From Circinella minor (taxonomy: Eukaryota > Mucoromycota > Mucoromycetes > Mucorales > Lichtheimiaceae), in contig JAEPRB010000046.1 in assembly GCA_016758965.1 (NCBI GenBank), positions 1 to 64,000 on the forward strand: a stretch of 64,000 bases of DNA, in the 5' to 3' direction. Made by a program: the position numbers and the translations under genes. How positions within the stretch are numbered: the first letter of the stretch is position 1; each line of letters begins with the position of its first letter. This document shows positions 22,170 through 34,772 of the stretch, piece after piece. The notes under the pieces are model-generated. The model saw only the letters and a list, made by a program, of their open reading frames with translations, was not told where the DNA came from and ran no database searches.

Positions 22170-23667
22170 GTATTAAAGGGGTACCTTTAATTTTGCAGTA
22201 CTGCAAATGCAGTACTTTTTTGCAGTAGTAGTCGGACAACATTGGAAAATATCCGCACAACTGACCGGATTTACCGAACATTACTAACTATAAAAGGTGC
22301 TTTGCGGTACTGCTTGCGGTAGTTTGCAGTAGTTTGCAGTATTAAATCATTTTTGCAGTACTACTATTCTTGCGGTAGTTTACATATGTGCTTAAGAAAA
22401 AAAGAAAAAATAATTACTATCAACTGTTTCTCGTCATTTTCGATCATTATATTTGAACCCTTTTTTTGGCCAGCAATAATAACTATATTGAGTGTTTCTT
22501 TGCTATCGCCTTGGTTTAAAATAGCTTGATTTTAAATAGTACATTATATATATTATTTTGTTGTTCCCAATTTGTTTTAAAACATATTTAAATTAATCTT
22601 TTGATACATTTTAATTCACAAGTTATTAGTTCTAGAGTCACTATATTATTGCTGCCTTAAATGCATATATGGAGCAGTATACAGTACAATACTGACATTA
22701 CTAATATCATTATTAATTAAATAAAGAATTATGTTGCTATATATGATGAAAAAGAGTCTCAATATATAAAGTTGCATAAAACAAAAGAAGCGCCAAAAAA
22801 AAAATCAAAGTCTTAAAGCAAAACCTTTCTTTTTACTGGATTCAATCATTTAACTATTCAATAAGGCAATGGATTATGCAAACGCTCTACCTATTAAGCC
22901 ATTTGAACCTTTGACTTTAATTAATTATATCAGATCATTGACACCGGACTTCTTTTCTCATGTTTCTCCTTTTGTTGTTTAATAACATTTCCTCTTTAAT
23001 AAATGGAATTCTAAAAACATAAGAAGAAAACAAACTTTTTGCTTAATAAAATACTTTGTCTACATATAATATAAAAGTACATAGTAGATGTATTCAATTA
23101 TATCTATATTTGTGTGTATGTTTTCTAGAAGCTAATTAATTTGATAATAATAAGAGCCTTAAAGCTGGTGAGCATATCACAATAGTATAAAAAAAAAGGC
23201 GGGGTTACTTCTAAAAATTTTAGTGGTTATGTGTCACTTTCTTTTTTTAGTATATAGCTGAATAGTATTTTTGGCAAAAAAGTAACTTCATAATATACAA
23301 TGTATTTGCTGAACTGATAAAGATCAAAATTTAAGAGATTGATATTAAATATTAAGTTCTTGATTTATTAAATGTATATTATTCATAAATTTATGATTCC
23401 ATAACTATTTAAAAAAATACTGCAATCATACTATACAAAAACAAGTGTAATATATAATTTTATAGAAATCATTACTGCAAACAACTACTGCAAAGTACAG
23501 CAAAGTACTGCAAACTACCGCAAGCAGTACTGCAAAGCACCTTTTATAGTTAGTAATGTTCGGTAAATCCGGTCAGTTGTGCGGATATTTTCCGGTGTTG
23601 TCCGACTACTACTGCAAAAAAGTACTGCATTTGCAGTACTGCAAAATTACCCAAGTCCGTATTAAAG
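22170..23667. mobile_element. Mutator-like non-autonomous element (1480 bp, ~200-bp TIRs, 9-bp TSD)
   Basis: The element at 22179-23658 is flanked by perfect 9-bp repeats GTATTAAAG (22170-22178 and 23659-23667). About 200 bp at each end (22179-22385 and 23478-23658) are inverted copies of each other, sharing for example GCAGTACTGCAAATGCAGTA and CCGGATTTACCGAACATTAC. The arms are dense in the palindrome GCAGTACTGC and in GCAGTA/TACTGC units. The ~1.1-kb interior is AT-rich with no transposase. Long TIRs plus a 9-bp duplication are diagnostic of Mutator-like elements, so this is a TIR-MULE lacking its transposase. Confidence 0.88.
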
Positions 23668-24120
23668 CCAATGGTTGTCAATTAACAGCTTACTAGAGAG
23701 CAAACATAAAACAGTGAAGGCATCGAAATTAAATCTTCTCCAGTTCTTTGTTCTAGAACTAGTTTAAGGTCTAACGGAGGTTCCTCCATGATCTAATAGA
23801 CAAGATCATATACTACAGTGTAAGAACCAGCGCGTGCTTGTCCCATGTAGCTCTAAAGATATTCATCAATATCATATGTATTGATAATATAAGCACTGCA
23901 GCTCTAGAGTTTTTTTAAACACCACGGGATTTACAAACTTTAATCTGTATATATACTATAAGCTCTAAATATAACAGAAAAATATCCGGATGTATGTTAT
24001 TAGCAATCTTCTACATCATGAATATATTAAAATAGAATACAGGGCTATATATATATGTATACAGCGCCTCCACTCTCCCAAATATTAGTAAACTTACAAA
24101 TAAAATTCGTTTTATTCTCT

Positions 24121-24197
24121 ACCCAATATTCGCTTTGTAAAGAGTAAAAGCGAAAAATGAGCTAACGAAGCAAACCCAAGGCAAAAGCGAACATTGG
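24121..24197. repeat. Short foldback repeat (77 bp)
   Basis: ACCCAATATTCGCTTTG at the left is the near-perfect inverted complement of the right end (CAAAAGCGAACATTGGG), with about 40 bp between that also hold AGCGAA and an imperfect CGCTTT/AAAGCG pairing. It could be a minimal MITE or an RNA/DNA hairpin. No second copy was noticed in the window. Confidence 0.5.
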
Positions 24198-25376
24198 GCA
24201 TGAAAACACTGTACATATATCAAGACTTGAATGTATAAATTACTTGTGTGACATTGCTACTATTATACTAATTATATTTATCGGAAGCCACCGAAATACT
24301 TGGCTCACAGGATTGTTGAAAAAAAGTGGAATTAGTACCTGTTTATAATACTTTCACTTTATTAATTCTTCCGTACATTATTAATCCTCAAAACGCCAGC
24401 CCCGTCTAAGTTGATTGATAAAAATGGGATAACTATATAATAAATGACAGTAAGTTAATACAGAAAAATAAAGAGCGTTGTAATATCATATATATATAAG
24501 CTTATTGATGTTAATAATATAAACAATTAACATAAATTCAAACTACCAGTTATTATCAAATGATAAAGCATATAACAACAATTTTTATTATTATTTATGG
24601 TCTACAATTTTAAGTTTCTTATATTTTAAACTTTAGAGCATTTCGAATTCTATAGTGCAATATTCCTGTAATAACAATAAAAGAAAAACTCTTTCTGTAT
24701 AAAGATGATATTTATATAATAACAGCTAACCGGCAGTTTATTTTGCCTTCAAAGAAAGTATAGATTAAAGAATCGAATCATGATAAAAATATCACTAAAT
24801 ACTAATAGCGTGACATTATTATTTTTTAATTGTAACCATATAGTTATTTAGCAATCTTTTCCAGCCACTACTACATTATATATGGCACACTTAAAGTAGA
24901 CAGCATTTAAAATAAGCCGTACGCTTATTAATATACAATTTTTTTTAGCATTTTCTTTTCATACTGCATTTAAAAATAGAGACGTGAGCATAATATAATT
25001 AGAGTCTCAGGCCATAGCTTAGCATCTAACTAATCTGGAAAAGCGCAAAAGGGAACAAGGGGAGAAAATAATAATAATAAAAACTCAGTCTCCAAGTTTC
25101 AAATAAAAAAGGTTGCTGTTGACGCATAAAAAAAAAGACTTTTGAGGTTTCTTCTTGTTTTTCACTTTTTGGTTCCTCTTCCATTCTTCTTTTTTTTTTT
25201 TTTTTTTTTTTTTCTTTTCTCTTTTTCCCTTCCCTCTACTCCCTTCTTCCTTCTCTCCCCATCCACCCTTTCTCCCACCCCTCTCCACTTTTTCTTATAT
25301 ATATAATTTATAACGCTAGCTACTTTTTTTAACGAATAAAAACTAAAAAAAAAAGAAAACCAGACAAAAGGCAACA

Positions 25377-27028
25377 ATGAAGGGAAAGGTAAATTTTGAT
25401 ATTTACAAAATTGTATAAACTCGAAAAGAAGGAAGTGTATTATATTTATTTACTGAAAACAAAAGGGACAATTACTCATTAATATTTGAAATATATGAAA
25501 TATGATAGCAAGAATCAGGAGTGGCAATGTCGGATGAAAGTGGGTCATCTTCTCAATCCCCTTCTCCACCATGCACTCCACCTTTAGCCAAATCTAATGA
25601 TAATAATGACCTTGACCAAATTGTGCCGACAGCCATTGTAATTAAAAACATTCCATTTTCGATCAAGCGAGACGCGTTACTTATGTTACTTGTAGGTTTA
25701 TTTTTATTTTTATTTTTTTTATCTGTTTATACAAGTAATGTGGGTGGATGATTTGTGACTTAATACATGTATTTATGCATATTATAGGAAAGTCAAAATG
25801 TACCTCAGCCTTATGCAATGAATTATCATTTTGATAATGGTGTTTTCCGTGGTCTTGCATTTGCTAATTATCGAACCCATGAACTTGCATTGGAATCGAC
25901 TCAATCGATCAATAAGATGACCATCAATGGTCGACAACTTCGTGCCGAATTTAAACGTATGTTGCCAAATTCATCTGGTACAACAGCAGAGAAAGTAGAG
26001 GATGAGCGGAAGAAGGAAGAATTGGAGGTAGCTCTTCGTCAGTTGGCAATTGCTAGTGGTGATAATAACATTAACAATAATGTGTCTACGTCACTTTCTT
26101 CGCCAAGCCGCCGAACAAGAAGTGGATATGATGACATTCGCCAACAGTTACCAACAACCCCACCAAAAAATAATACTAATGGTGTGGATAGTAATAATGA
26201 CCGTAAGCTTTTTTTCTTTTGGAAGGAAAGAATATTTAATTAATAATAATCACACCATTAATTTTTGTATTAATTTTTTTTCTTAATATTATCAGTCGAT
26301 TCGTTGGATTTGGATGATCCAATTGTTCAAGGATTGATAAAAAAAATCAAACAATTTAAAAAATCAAATGAAGAAGAATTAGTGATCCCTCATTTGAATG
26401 GAAAACGTCGACGAGATGCCCATATTATCGCTGGATCACTTGGTTTAGGTCATTTTGCGGAAGGAATTTATCCTGTGCGATTTATGCATGTTACTAAAAA
26501 TCCTACTGATACTGTACGTTTTTCTTTTTTATTTGTTCATTTATTTTATTTGAATAATAATATCTTTTTAAAAGTTGTTATTAATCAGCAGCAACAACAA
26601 TATTCAATTATGATTTTATTATTAGCTCAAATCATCCTTATATCAAGAACCTAATGAACAGCAGCAACCACAACAACCACAGCAGCAACGTGAAGGTCTA
26701 CCCTCGTTACGTGAAGGACAAAGAAGGTCTCTGAGGATGTGAGTTTTTTTTATACATATCATATTAAAACAATACACTATATTGACTTCTAGCTCTCTAT
26801 CTTTATCCCCATAGTAACTTAGACTTTCCGCCATCGTCATCGTCTGGTAGCAACGGTAACTATGGCAACAATAACAGCAATAACAATAATGAATTTGTTT
26901 CTGTCATTCGTCCTATTAGACAGCCACGTGGACCGGAACCGGATAAAAATTTCGAAACACGAAAACACTTTGCTCATTTGGGTAGACATGCAACTTGCGT
27001 GTGTCAAACCCCCGGAGTCAAGATTTAA
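25377..27028 (+). CDS. RRM + R3H RNA-binding protein (Pin4/Cip2-like)
   Basis: Six exons (25377-25388, 25509-25691, 25788-26202, 26296-26513, 26626-26738, 26815-27028) total 1155 nt, or 384 residues. The first exon codes only four residues. After a Ser/Pro-rich N-terminus an RRM (TAIVIKNIPFSIKRDALL through MNYHFDNGVFRGLAFANYRT to INGRQLRAEFKRML, residues ~40-120) is split by intron 2. A second conserved region (DLDDPIVQGLIKKIKQF, LVIPHLNGKRRRDAHIIAGS, LGLGHFAEG) fits the R3H-type module found after the RRM in fungal Pin4/Cip-type proteins. Gln- and Asn-rich stretches lie near the C-terminus. In yeasts these proteins bind RNA and are linked to checkpoint, TOR and stress responses. The function here is inferred from domains only. 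It lies 612 bp upstream of, and parallel to, the Ede1-like gene. Confidence 0.87.
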
Positions 27029-27640
27029 ACAATAATTCATTCATCCCGTATTATTATTATGTATTTAAAGAGTTAAAAAAACTGCTGTATTTAATTCAAT
27101 ATTCTTCTCTCTCTCCCTCTTTTTTATTATACCTTTTTATCATGGACAACAATATTACCGAAAAAAAGAAGGCTACCAGATTCATCTGACATGAACTTAT
27201 ACATCACACACATATAAAGAAACGATTACCGCATGTTTCAATTTTTTAAAAAAAGTGTATCATCACCTCTTTTTGTTATGACAATTAAAAATAAAAAGTA
27301 TTGTAGCTTACAGCTATTCCTCTCTTTTTATTCATACTATTTTTGAGTATGGTTAATTATAAATATGGATAGACAGAATGGTATGTGAATGCATTGTATT
27401 GCAACTAATAGTGGACAATCTCATCATTTTCCATTAAAATGAATTTAAACATGGGATATTTCCAAATTTGAAAACTTGGCAGGCGTTGAATTTAAGCATA
27501 ACGGCACCGCCCAGACCATTTAGCTCTCTCTATTTTTATCACTTATTATTAAACTTACACTCTTTTCCCTCTTTTTCCTTTTCTCTCTCCTTTTTCTCTT
27601 TTTACTTTCCTTTACACTTAAATATATATATACATACAAT
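27029..27640 (+). promoter_or_regulatory. Intergenic region / promoter of the Ede1-like gene
   Basis: A strongly pyrimidine-rich tract (27520-27620, CTCTCTCC/TTTTCC runs) lies directly before the ATG at 27641, as in other genes of this window. AATAAA at 27289 could serve polyadenylation of the upstream RRM gene. No other gene seen. Confidence 0.4.
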
Positions 27641-30600
27641 ATGTCATCGTGGGAGTCTTATTTGACACCCCAAGAATTAAACGCTTATACTCAATATTTT
27701 CGTGCTACAAGTCGTAGTCAGCAAGATGTTGTAACTGGTCTCGAGGCTGTACAATTTTTTGCTACTTCTGGTGTACCCAATCAAATCTTATCTGATGTAA
27801 ATATATATTTTATTAATCAACATGATGAAAATAAATTCATTAAAAAATGAAGGTTACTAAAAATAATAATAGATATGGGAAGCAGCCGATCGTGATAATG
27901 TGGGTTATTTGACACCCGAGACATTCGCTATTGCGTTGAAATTGATTGCTTGTGCTCAACATGGAAAAGAAGTGACTGAACCTGTACTTGCGACATGTAT
28001 GTAGTATATTGTTAAAGGGCGAGGGAGTGATTATAAAGAAAAGATATTAACACACTATATTTATTTTAATAATGGTATTTTAGCGGTACCTTTACCGCAA
28101 TTTGAAGGATTAAAATTGGATAATAATAATATTGTAATATCAACAATCCCTAGCAGCAATAGTCCTGCTATTGCTACTCAAAAACAACCACAACAAGCAG
28201 ATGGTCCAGGGATGAGACTAACATCTGCTGAACGCGAAAAATATATTTCCATCTTTCGTGTTCATCAGCCTGTCGACGGTGTTCTTGATGCTACCAATGC
28301 CAAGAACATTTTTATGAAATCCAAATTATCCAATGAAACATTGGGACAAATATGGTAAACAATTTTTTTATATGTTTGTTCAGCAGTCTGGTTGTTTTTG
28401 TGAAAGGAAATGACATGAAATGATTGGGTAGTTTTGATAAAAAAAAGTGTTAACGAAGAAGAGAATGTATGGAATTAATAGGAACTTAGCCGATGTACGT
28501 CAAGCTGGTAATTTAAACCAAACCGAATTTGCTATTGCTATGCATTATATTGCCAAGCTTATGGATGGAACACTTTCAACCTTACCAACTGAACTACCTT
28601 CTTCAGTTTATGCAACTGCTAATGGTGACACCAATACCAGCGTTGTACAACCTTCCCCTTCTCCACAACATGTTGTGCCATCACCCCATACCCTTCCTTC
28701 TCAACAACCTCAACGTTCACAAACTATTGACTCATTGGGTACTATGGCCTTTTCTAGTGGTAACCCTGCACCAGGGAATATGATGGTTGGACAACAACAA
28801 TGGGATGTAACGCCACAAGAAAAAGCACAATTTGATACATTTTTCGATAAAATTGATGGACAAAAAACGGGATTTGTTCAAGGGACGGAAACCGTTGAAT
28901 TTTTTAAAAATTCACGTTTACCCGAGAATGATTTGGCTCATATTTGGGATTTAGCCGACACAAATCAACAAGGCCGATTAACAAGGGAGCAATTTGCTGT
29001 GGCTATGCATTTGATTCATAAAAGACTTCAAGGGGATGCGTTACCCAATACTTTACCACAATCCCTTATACCACCTAGTCCTCATCCACAACAACAACAA
29101 ATAGCACAAAGTCCTGCAATGACGCAGCAACAAGTTACTGGATTATCAGCTGCAAGTGTACAACCATCAGCAATGACAGGTAAAAGAAAAAAAAAGAGGA
29201 GGGAAAATAATTATAGAGTGCGATTGTAACCAATTTTTTTTTTGTTGCTAGGTGGAAATGTATTTGATGATCAAGATTTACTTGGTGATTTTGGTAACAA
29301 TGATCAACTTACACATGATACAAACCAAGTGAATCAACTACAAAACCAAATTTCTGCTTTTAAACAGTCCACACCCCAAATCCAGGGACAAAAAATTGAT
29401 GCCAATAAAACATTGGAACAACTATCGCACCAAAAGCAAGAATTGCAAGCCCAATTGGCTCAAGTGCAAATGCAACATGAAGCCGAATTAAAAGAATTAA
29501 ATGAATTGCAACAACAATTGGAAAATGAGAAACCCGGATTTATTCAAGCGACACAAGAACATGAAGCCGCACAGCAACAATTGACAAAAACACAAAATGA
29601 AATCGCAGAATTACAACAGGCTCTGGAAGGCGGTAGAACGGAAAGTGAACGATTAAGACAAAATGTACATACGATTCAAGAAGAAACACAGCGACTGATG
29701 AATGATTTAAATGCATTGAGAAATCAAGTGAAGCAACAGAATATGATGTTGGATATCAATCGTCGTCAAGTCACTGCTTCGGAACAAGATCGTGATCAAG
29801 CCAAAAGAGATTTGTCTGATTTCAAAGAAGAACGTGGGTTACCGAATGATATCGAGATTCCAACTAATAAAGAAGAAAAGAATGAGGAGCAAGATGCGAC
29901 AAAGACAGGAACAGAGAAATCTTCTGTGTCAATTCCTGAAACATCTTCGTTGCACAGTAATAATAATAGCAATAATTTCTTTGATGTATTTTCTCCTAAA
30001 TCGGAAAATGATAATGCATCAAAAGAATCGCCCGCCATCACCGCAGCACCTAATGATTTCGATGCTATCTTTGGTAATTTTGGTGGCGAACAAGCATCTC
30101 CCATAGTAGAAAAGAAAAAGCAAGACAGTCCGTTAAGTGTATTTGATCCTGTTGGTTGGGCTACATCGCCTGAAACAGCCACAGTATCACCCGCAACAGC
30201 TGCAACTAAATCCTCACGTCCTGCACCACCACCGCCGCCTCCTCAAAGTAGACATCATCGTCAAGCATCCGATCAAAGTCATGTGTCAACACCAACAACC
30301 CCATTAGCAGCAACATCTACAAAAAAACCACGGGCTCCACCACCTCCACCACCGGCCAATAAATCAGCATCAATTACTTCACCAGTACAACAACAATCAA
30401 GCTCTGTTTTTGGTAATGATGATTTTGATTCAGCATTTGCTTCTGAACAACTTAATGAAGCAACAGCAGCAACAGATGGATTTGATGACGCTTTTGGCGT
30501 ATTTGATGATAACACCAGAAAAGAGAACGAGCCAGCAAAACAAGAAGAAGAACAAGAAGGAAAAGAAGAAGAGAAAAATAACAAAGGAGTTGAACAAGCT

Positions 30601-31008
30601 CAAAAGTCCTCTGGAAATGATTTAAATTGGGCAACTGATTTTGGAGGTTTTGAATTCAGCGAGGAGAATAATAGCAAGAAGGAGCAAAAACAAGAAGATG
30701 ATTGGGATTCTATCTTTGGTGGTTCATCAAATAAAGGGGTAACGACAACAGGAGCAACAAGTAATAATAATACCCAAACTGTCAAATCAGATGAAGCTGG
30801 TTTTGATGGATTTGAAGATGCTTTCAGTAATTTTGATACAGCGGCAACTACAGCACAAAAAACAACCACCCCATCCTCCGGAAATAGTAATTTGGATGAT
30901 TTATTGAAGATGGGATTCGGCGAAAAAGAAGCAAAGGATGCATTGAACCGTTATGATCAAGATTTAGGAAAAGCCACTAATTTTTTATTGGATCAATCAA
31001 CTAAATAA
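27641..31008 (+). CDS. EDE1: Ede1/Eps15-like endocytic scaffold (three EH domains, coiled coil, UBA)
   Basis: Five exons (27641-27796, 27873-27996, 28084-28354, 28482-29179, 29252-31008) sum to 3006 nt, or 1001 residues. Three EH domains lie at residues ~5-90, ~135-210 and ~290-385; the third has the clear LAHIWDLADTNQQGRLTREQF core. A Gln/Glu-rich coiled coil follows (~420-620), then acidic D/F patches (FDAIFGNFGG, FDDAFGVFDD), two polyproline stretches (APPPPPPP types) that could bind SH3 domains, and a C-terminal UBA domain (LLKMGFGEKEAKDALNRY). EH domains bind NPF peptides and UBA binds ubiquitinated cargo. In yeast Ede1 starts clathrin-coated sites and seeds condensates with Syp1. The architecture and length are close to yeast Ede1 though shorter; the symbol rests on architecture. 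Confidence 0.93.
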
Positions 31009-31820
31009 AGAAAAATATATTGCTTTATTAGATAATAACACTAACAATAATAGTAATAAGCGTCTTCGAAAATAATTACAAATTCATTTTAATAATATAA
31101 TACTTAAATGCATATAGACATTTATTCGTGTGTCTATCTTCTCACCTTTCTTTTTTCCTTTCTGTCCCTTTATCTGCTATATATAATATAAACAACATCA
31201 AAAGACACCGTATGCCCCCTAAAAAATAATTCTCTCTCGTTTTTCTTTTTAGTTGATAATTACTATCGTTTTTCTCCGATGTATGAGAACAATGTGTATA
31301 GTTTCCTTAAAAAATGAAAAAAAAATAACAACATACAGCTATTAGAAAGAAGTATTATGCAAGGGGTTCTATATCATAGTATATCATCATACTCCTTCAT
31401 CTCTTTTTAGATTTTTTAGCAGATAATGTTACATACTGATGATTTGTTGTTGTTTCATTGCTACCGTTGTTTTGATAATATACTACTATTGCTACTATTA
31501 TTATTATTACTATTACCCCTGAGACCTACTTTCTTCATATTCCTTTTTGATACAAAAAATTCTGAAATGGTTGCAATGTATGGAGTGTATTTAACAAGAA
31601 AGGGTGGTATCTGTATCGATTTCAAGAAAAGAGGGCGAGGGAGTAAAACAGAATCGCACACAATTCTTCCTTTTCCGTTACACACCAGATATAACTTTTG
31701 ATATTTTGTTATTTAAAAGAGTGTTTTCATTTCCTCTTCCTTTTTTTTATCCTTGTTAATCATTTACAAAAGAAAAACAAAAAAAAAAACAAAAAAAAAA
31801 AACGAAAAAACAGGGTAGTG
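31009..31820. other. Intergenic region between Ede1-like and RGS genes
   Basis: Contains the AT-rich 3' flank of the Ede1-like gene, a run of TTGCTACTATTATTATTATT-type repeats (31485-31515) and an A/T-rich leader with poly-A stretches (31772-31810) before the RGS ATG. Frames at 31426-31701 on both strands are biased and unsupported. Confidence 0.4.
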
Positions 31821-33878
31821 ATGGTGGATCCAAATATGTCACAACAAGCATATACCTCCATGATGAAATTTACTATGGATGGAAGACCTTATATCAAGGT
31901 AAAAAAGAAAAAAAAAACAGCAAAACATATACTTCCATGGAATCAATGATGGATTTTGTTTCACATACACATACATATACATACATACATATATATATAG
32001 GATATTCATGACTTATTTGGTGCTTTGATAATTCAAATTCGATTTGAAACTCATCGATATTTATTTCGTAATTACTCTAATGCATTTTCATCTGAAGACG
32101 CTATTCAAGTATTGGGAAGCTTAAAATTTTCGCAAACAGTTCGTGTACCTGACCCCAATAATTCATCACGTTGGTTACGTACAATAACGACGACAACATT
32201 TAATATGGCACGCGATATGGCTCGTGCTTTATGCCAACAATTTGTATGGGCTCGCCTAATAGAAAATGCCGTGGACCAACAAACACGTTCTTTTCGTGAT
32301 CGTGGATTATGGCGATTAACTCCCAAAGGTGTTGCAGTGTTAGAAGACTTTTGTACTCGTACGGAGACAGAGGGAATACCATCAAGTGCACTTTCACCAA
32401 CAGTGAATATGGATCGGTTCAGTTTAATACAATTAGATAGAAGTAACGACGATGATCGAATCATCTTTACAAGACAGTTGACATCACATATATTCCGGAT
32501 TATGGTTTGTTCGTTACCTTTAGAAGGAAATTCAACAGCATTATCATGGATAATACAACAACACAATGTGTCAGGTGAAAAAGTGCTACAGGAAGAAGGA
32601 TACGATAATATGGCAGTGTCAAGAGGGCGGCAACCAAGCTTAAAACGGCGAGAATCAGTAGCATCATCATCTGCATCATCTGTCTCATCAACTTCTACCA
32701 ACACATCTCATGATCCACCTTTCGCATTGTCTTCTCGTGCTTCATCAGTCACTACAGGTATACCAGCCATGAACGAAAAATCACGACTGCAACTATTGGA
32801 TAATCGATTATTACATACAGTTGATAATATGAAACATCAGCATAATCAGCAACAAGAGCAGCAAGGACGTCAAGAAACCACAAAATCTACAACAAAATCT
32901 TCTTCTGCCTCTTTACACCATGTATATCGAATTATGTTTCCAACTCAATTATGTTGTGATTGGATCACTAAAAATTGTACCGTTGCTAATCGTGATGAAT
33001 CCGAAGAAATCGCGACTGAGTTTTATCGTATGGGATGGATTGAATATAAAGATCCAAAACATCATCATGCTCAATCTACTACAGTTCAAGCCCGCAAGAG
33101 CTTATTTGTCGTTGTTACGTCCAAAGGAAAAGAACAGGTAGCTAATGATGGTGATGAACAAGCTGACGGAGGAGAATGTATTTTAAGATCTCGATTTCAT
33201 AAAAAGAGTCCAAGCCAAGCAAGACCCAATAGTGCCGTCAATGTGGATCAGCAAGAAGGATTAAATGGTCGACTGAAACAGATATTGGACGATGCTCAAC
33301 TACGATCTCTTTTTAAAGACTTTTTACGAAGTAATTTTTGCGAAGAGAACTTGGACTTTTGGATTGATTATGTTACATTACGACGTAAATGTAAAAATCA
33401 AAGTCCTGCTATGCCATCTCATAATCAAAAGGACTTACTGGAAGATGCATATAGTATTTGGTCGACTTATTTGGCTCCTCAAGCATCAAGTGAACTAAAT
33501 GTGGATCATATGTTAAGACAAGAAATGGCTCGTTTGGTGAATGCAACAGTAACAATAAGTGAAGATTTACAAAGTCAACGAGTGATTATTTCAACTCACT
33601 CTACTTCACAAAGTTTAAGAATGATGTTAAAGTGGTTTGATAAGGTGGAAGAGCATATTTTGAGACTGATGGCTTCGGATTCAGTACCCAAGTTTATAAA
33701 AACGTCGTCGTATCATAAAATCATAGATGAACGTGAATCACAACAGGAAAAGCCTTTGGTGATGACAAAAATACGACGGGATTCTGCAATGACCCCATTG
33801 GCACCACAAGATGAAAAAGAAGAATCGACATCATTTTTACCAGAAATTTCACAATCAAATAATAGCATAATTATTTAA
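31821..33878 (+). CDS. DEP-RGS regulator of G-protein signalling (Sst2/FlbA-like)
   Basis: Two exons (31821-31898, 32001-33878) give 651 residues. A fungal DEP-type domain lies at about residues 30-140 (SSEDAIQVLGSLKF, LCQQFVWARLIENA, LWRLTPKGVAVLEDF). A second one follows after a Ser-rich linker (~315-385: LCCDWITKNCTVANRDESEE). The C-terminal third is an RGS box (~435-580: LFKDFLRSNFCEENLDFWID, then DAYSIWSTYLAP and a final helix region). This DEP-DEP-RGS order is that of yeast Sst2 and Aspergillus FlbA, GTPase-activating proteins that switch off Galpha signalling at the plasma membrane; the DEP region tethers them to receptors. The ATG at 31821 is the first in frame near the conserved N-terminus; upstream is A-rich leader. 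Confidence 0.92.
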
Positions 33879-34199
33879 AATAATATTTTATACACAGTCT
33901 CTCTTCTTTCTACTGTTTTTATGTGTTCAGTATTATTATTATTATTATTACATGGCGTATGTAGAAAGAAAGCCAAGACATAGCAAAGAGGCGGAAGGTA
34001 TAAACCGCATAACGAACTTTCTACCTTTAAAATTAATAATAGTTCTCCCAGTTTTCTTCTATACTACCTTCGTTTATACGTCTCTTTCCATTCCCACTTT
34101 ACTCGAACCCCCGTTTCTCTTTTATATAATGTGAACGCCTTTCCTTTTTGTTTGTTAACTATTGTACTCAATAAACTTATCTTTCCCTCCCTCTCTGAT

Positions 34200-34203
<4 letters not shown>

Positions 34204-34230
<27 letters not shown>
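34204..34230. repeat. (GT)n microsatellite
   Basis: Perfect GT dinucleotide run between the convergent 3' ends of the RGS gene (plus) and the PCCB gene (minus). Similar CA and TA runs sit in intron 4 of the PCCB gene (about 34720-34771). Confidence 0.9.
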
Positions 34231-34289
34231 TAATGGAACTATTCATCTTTTATTTAAGTATATAATTTAACATACTGTTTCTATTCTTT

Positions 34290-34712
34290 TTATAGGGGGC
34301 CAGTCCCATGCTTTTTCCAAGGGTTTTGTAGTGATTTAGTCTTAAGCAGATCCAGCTGTTCAATCAATCTTGCACGTGTTGTTCTATAGCAGTTACAAAA
34401 ATGGTATATAAAGATTACGTGAGTCAAACAAAAAGCTTTTTTTTCTCTTAAAAGCAAGTTTCTTCTTTCTTTTTACCTTGGTTCAATGATATCATCTAAA
34501 TAACCTTGCCTTGCAGCCGCCAAAGGTGTCGTAAACTTTTCCTTATATTCTGCTTCCAATGCGTCTTTTCCAGATTTATTTCTAAAGATAATTTCTACAG
34601 CACCTTTTGCTCCCATTACCGCAATTTCTGCTGTTGGCCATGCAACACTAAAATAAAATAATCAATACTAATAAATTTTACCTTCTTTCCCCTGGATTTC
34701 TTTCTCACTCCT

Positions 34713-34772
<60 letters not shown>

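Larger units (their letters stand above)
15134..25376. other. 10-kb gene-poor block with coding relics and transposable elements
   Basis: No intact protein-coding gene of normal size is visible. Short frames with coding-like composition but stops or no start are scattered through it: minus strand around 16390-16500 and 16765-16975, plus 16972-17067 (zinc cluster), minus 18205-18535, plus 21680-21808 (stops at a TAA, no start). A candidate tiny spliced gene is at 19751-20285. The only intact mobile element is the 1.48-kb one at 22179-23658. The pattern is that of a region of old, decaying gene copies. Confidence 0.5.
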
